Below, in pieces: positions 61,534 through 64,000 of a stretch of 64,000 bases of DNA. This stretch comes from Rhodophyticola sp017644125. GTDB taxonomy: Bacteria > Pseudomonadota > Alphaproteobacteria > Rhodobacterales > Rhodobacteraceae. A model generated the notes under the pieces. The model ran no database searches and was not told where the DNA came from. It saw only the letters and a program-made list of their open reading frames with translations. Numbering within the stretch: the stretch's first letter is position 1; every line of letters begins with the position of its first letter. The translations under genes and the position numbers were made by a program. Location of the stretch: assembly GCF_042140125.1 (NCBI RefSeq), contig NZ_CP159473.1; one strand, written 5' to 3'.

Positions 61534-62265
61534 TGCCGGGCTGGCGGGCTTGGCGGGCCATGCCTGCCGGCCCGACCGCCGATCCTTCGCCGCGCCAGCG
61601 TGTGCGCTCCGCTGAGCACTGATGACTTGCATGTCATGCGCCTTGTCGGCCCGGCTGCCGTGGGCGGTCCGATGGTCGTGACAAAATCCAAATCGAACTG
61701 GCTTTTAGGGGCAGTCCTTATCCAGCGATAATCAGCGCGTAATGACTATTGCAGACCGCGCCGCTCGGGCTCAGCCCATTGATATGGCGGGGTTTTTGAA
61801 AGGTTGCGCATACAGCGCGTTTCGGTGGCGGAAGCGAGGTCTTCGCACCCTGGCCGGTCGGCAATGGGATGCAAGTGCGGGGTGGAGCGCGGAAATAGCC
61901 CATTGTAATTCCGCCTGCGCTGCCATTAATGTCACCTAAGGGTCGGCAGGATATGCTGACCCCCTTACAGTTTCTCTGCCCCCCTGTCGCGCCGGGCAAT
62001 TCGCCGCGCAGCAGCCGGGCAGGTCACAGGGCCGGTTAGGGCCCAGGAAGATTGCCCTTGAAAACAGGGCCAATGAACGGGTGGCGCTGACATTGTCGCG
62101 CTATCGGAGACAAACCGCGATGACACGCGCGCGACAAACCCCGATACGAACCAACGTGGCTTCGGCCCGTCCGGTGGGCATGTCGGCGCGCGTCCTCGCC
62201 ATTTCAGGACAACATGGCAGCCATGCCGCCCGACGGGCGGGCAAGGGGCCATGCGCAAGGATAAC
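61534..62265. other. Long intergenic region / rne leader
   Basis: About 730 bases between dctD and rne. No open frame here has a convincing ribosome binding site or codon bias. The 3' part is probably the RNase E mRNA leader, which in other bacteria mediates autoregulation. A strong hairpin lies at 61937-61966. No tRNA or known riboswitch is recognised. Confidence 0.5.
61937..61966 (+). promoter_or_regulatory. Stable hairpin upstream of rne
   Basis: TAAGGGTCGGCA, loop GGATA, TGCTGACCC, then CCTTA: a stem of about 9 bp with one G-T pair, extended by TAAG/CTTA across a bulge. TTTCTCT follows. It could be a terminator of an upstream transcript or a structured element of the rne leader. Confidence 0.4.
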
Positions 62266-64000
62266 ATGGCAAAAAAGATGCTTATCGATGCCACACACGC
62301 GGAAGAGACCCGCGTTGTCGTGGCAGACGGAACCAAGGTCGAGGAGTTCGACTTCGAGTCGCTGAACAAGCGGCAACTGGCAGGAAACATCTATCTCGCA
62401 AAGATCACCCGGGTGGAGCCATCGCTTCAGGCGGCCTTTGTGGATTATGGCGGCAATCGCCACGGCTTTCTCGCCTTTTCCGAAATTCATCCCGATTACT
62501 ATCAGATCCCGACGGCGGATCGCGAAGCGCTGCTGGCCGAGGAACGGGAATATGCCGAGGCGATGGCCGCGACAGAAGACGAGCCGCGCCCGAAGCGGCG
62601 CAGCCGCAGCCGCCGACGGAAGGGCGGCGAGACCAGGGCCGAGAGCGCCGCGCATGACGTGGTGACACGGGGCGAGGCCCGCGCGCCGTCGGGCATGGAT
62701 GTCGTCGATCTGGGCGATGAAGACGAGGATGAGATCGCAACGACCGATCTGCACGATGTCGCCGCCGAAGCACCGGGCGCCTCCGAGGACGGGACGCAGG
62801 CGGACGCGGTCGAGGAGGATGCACGGGATGCCGCCGAAGCGGACATCTCCGAGACGGGTGCCGATGACGACGGCTCCGAAGAGGATGGCGCCGAGGATAA
62901 CGGGGCCGATGACGGCGACGCGGACAGCGCCGAACAGGATGATGTGGATACGGTCGCCGACGATGACGACCAGGAAGATATCCGCCCCGTCCGCAAGCCG
63001 CGCCCCCGGAAATACAAGATCCAGGAGGTGGTGAAGGTTCGCCAGATCATGCTGGTGCAGGTCGTCAAAGAAGAGCGCGGCAACAAGGGCGCGGCGCTGA
63101 CCACTTATCTGTCTCTGGCCGGCCGCTATTGCGTGCTGATGCCGAACACGGCCCGTGGCGGCGGGATTTCCCGCAAGATCACGCTGGCCGCGGATCGCAA
63201 GAAGCTCAAGGAGATCGCGACCGGTCTGGACGTGCCTCAGGGGGCGGGGCTGATCGTGCGGACGGCGGGCGCGAAACGCACCAAGGCCGAGATCAAGCGG
63301 GACTACGAATATCTGCAACGGCAATGGGAGCAGGTGCGCGCGCTGACGCTCAAATCCATCGCGCCGGCCCCGATCTATGAAGAAGGCAACCTGATCCACC
63401 GGTCGATCCGCGATCTCTACAACCGTGAGATCGACGAGGTTCTGGTGGAGGGCGAGGCCGGGTATCGTCAGGCCAAGGACTTCATGAAGATGATCATGCC
63501 GTCCCACGCCAAGAACGTGAAACAGTACACCGATCCGATGCCGCTTTTCGCGCGGCACAAGGTCGAGGGCTATCTGGCCGACATGTTCAACCCTGTGGTG
63601 CAGCTGAAATCCGGCGGCTACATCGTGATCGGCGTGACCGAGGCGCTGGTGGCGATCGACGTGAACTCCGGCCGGGCCACCAAGGAAGGCTCGATCGAAG
63701 AGACCGCGACCAAGACCAATCTGGAGGCCGCCGAAGAGGTGGCGCGCCAGGTGCGCCTGCGCGATCTGGCAGGCCTGATCGTGATCGACTTCATCGACAT
63801 GGATGACCGGCGCAACAACGCCGCGGTCGAGAAGCGGATCAAGGACAAGTTGAAAACCGACCGCGCCCGCATTCAGGTGGGCCGGATTTCGGCCTTCGGG
63901 CTGATGGAAATGTCGCGTCAGAGGCTGCGTCCGGGCATGCTGGAGGCGACGACCCAGCCCTGCCACGCCTGCCACGGTACGGGTCTTGTCCGCTCCGATG
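62266..64000 (+). CDS. rne: Ribonuclease E, 3' partial
   Basis: 578 codons are visible with no stop; the gene runs off the window. ATG 62266 has AAGGA 5 bases upstream and gives the usual MAKKMLIDATH start (an in-frame ATG lies at 62251). The S1 domain starts NIYLAKITRVEPSLQAAFVD and is split by an acidic, low-complexity insert (about 81-245, many D/E) before YKIQEVVKVRQIMLVQVV. The catalytic domain has VAIDVNSGRATKEGS and GLIVIDFIDMDDRRN (metal-binding Asp). The zinc-link region reads CHACHGTG, with His where the common CPxC has Pro. It is the core nuclease of the degradosome. Confidence 0.96.
   Translation, partial: MAKKMLIDATHAEETRVVVADGTKVEEFDFESLNKRQLAGNIYLAKITRVEPSLQAAFVDYGGNRHGFLAFSEIHPDYYQIPTADREALLAEEREYAEAMAATEDEPRPKRRSRSRRRKGGETRAESAAHDVVTRGEARAPSGMDVVDLGDEDEDEIATTDLHDVAAEAPGASEDGTQADAVEEDARDAAEADISETGADDDGSEEDGAEDNGADDGDADSAEQDDVDTVADDDDQEDIRPVRKPRPRKYKIQEVVKVRQIMLVQVVKEERGNKGAALTTYLSLAGRYCVLMPNTARGGGISRKITLAADRKKLKEIATGLDVPQGAGLIVRTAGAKRTKAEIKRDYEYLQRQWEQVRALTLKSIAPAPIYEEGNLIHRSIRDLYNREIDEVLVEGEAGYRQAKDFMKMIMPSHAKNVKQYTDPMPLFARHKVEGYLADMFNPVVQLKSGGYIVIGVTEALVAIDVNSGRATKEGSIEETATKTNLEAAEEVARQVRLRDLAGLIVIDFIDMDDRRNNAAVEKRIKDKLKTDRARIQVGRISAFGLMEMSRQRLRPGMLEATTQPCHACHGTGLVRSD

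Noticed and set aside
61742..61939. 65-aa ORF in the dctD-rne gap
   Set aside because: No ribosome binding site, no family, atypical codon use.
62101..63975. 624-aa minus-strand frame opposite rne
   Set aside because: RNase E on the plus strand has clear motifs; the opposite frame is an artefact of codon bias.

Overview
The window comes from a high-GC alphaproteobacterium, most likely a marine or hypersaline Rhodobacteraceae (Roseobacter-type) chromosome. Supporting signs are GapR, the F1 ATPase inhibitor subunit zeta, a corrinoid protein plus Bmt plus DUF1638 set, a TAXI-type TRAP transporter, an RNase E whose S1 domain carries a long acidic insert, and dense tail-to-head overlaps (ATGA, GTGA) between genes. 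Species cannot be named from the sequence alone. No CRISPR array, plasmid origin or intact prophage is visible.

Layout. 1-6.3 kb: envelope and sulfur genes. These are an ICMT-type methyltransferase, a DUF1223 protein, a lipid A-type acyltransferase, and an operon of persulfide dioxygenase, split YeeE/YedE channel, a TIGR01244 phosphatase-like protein and an EamA exporter. Opposite it are a DksA-like zinc-finger protein and two small ORFs. 6.4-12 kb: an orphan MalK-type ATPase, gamma-glutamyltransferase, GapR, an SGNH hydrolase, and a frameshifted sulfotransferase-like gene. 12.1-16.9 kb: a sulfatase translationally coupled to a TAXI TRAP transporter.

17-30.4 kb is an accessory island next to tRNA-Thr(TGT). 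It holds an Rhs core remnant, an IS5-family transposase tail, a CDP-glucose-derived sugar pathway (RfbF, a frameshifted RfbG, a 3,5-epimerase, a C-methyltransferase, an aminotransferase), tailoring enzymes (methyltransferase, PhyH dioxygenase, WbqC, GNAT, CmcI-like), a complete IS3-family element with inverted repeats, and an AT-rich sulfotransferase. This looks like a surface-polysaccharide locus.

30.4-40.8 kb is a divergent carbohydrate locus. One arm is an ABC importer with an argininosuccinate-lyase-family enzyme and a PfkB kinase; the other is a ROK regulator and a large PIG-L deacetylase. A repeat cluster that could be an operator lies between the arms. No known pathway is fully matched by this combination. 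40.8-42.6 kb is a small islet (decayed ORFs and a PIN-like protein) beside tRNA-Asn.

42.7-64 kb is mostly core: an MBL hydrolase, an orphan histidine kinase, tRNA(CAT), purMN, RNase D, SufE, parts of a probable multi-protein B12-dependent methionine synthase (DUF1638, corrinoid protein, Bmt), a PA0069-type radical SAM protein, ATPase zeta, purCSQ, a DctB/DctD pair whose DctD lacks the GAFTGA motif, and the 5' part of rne.
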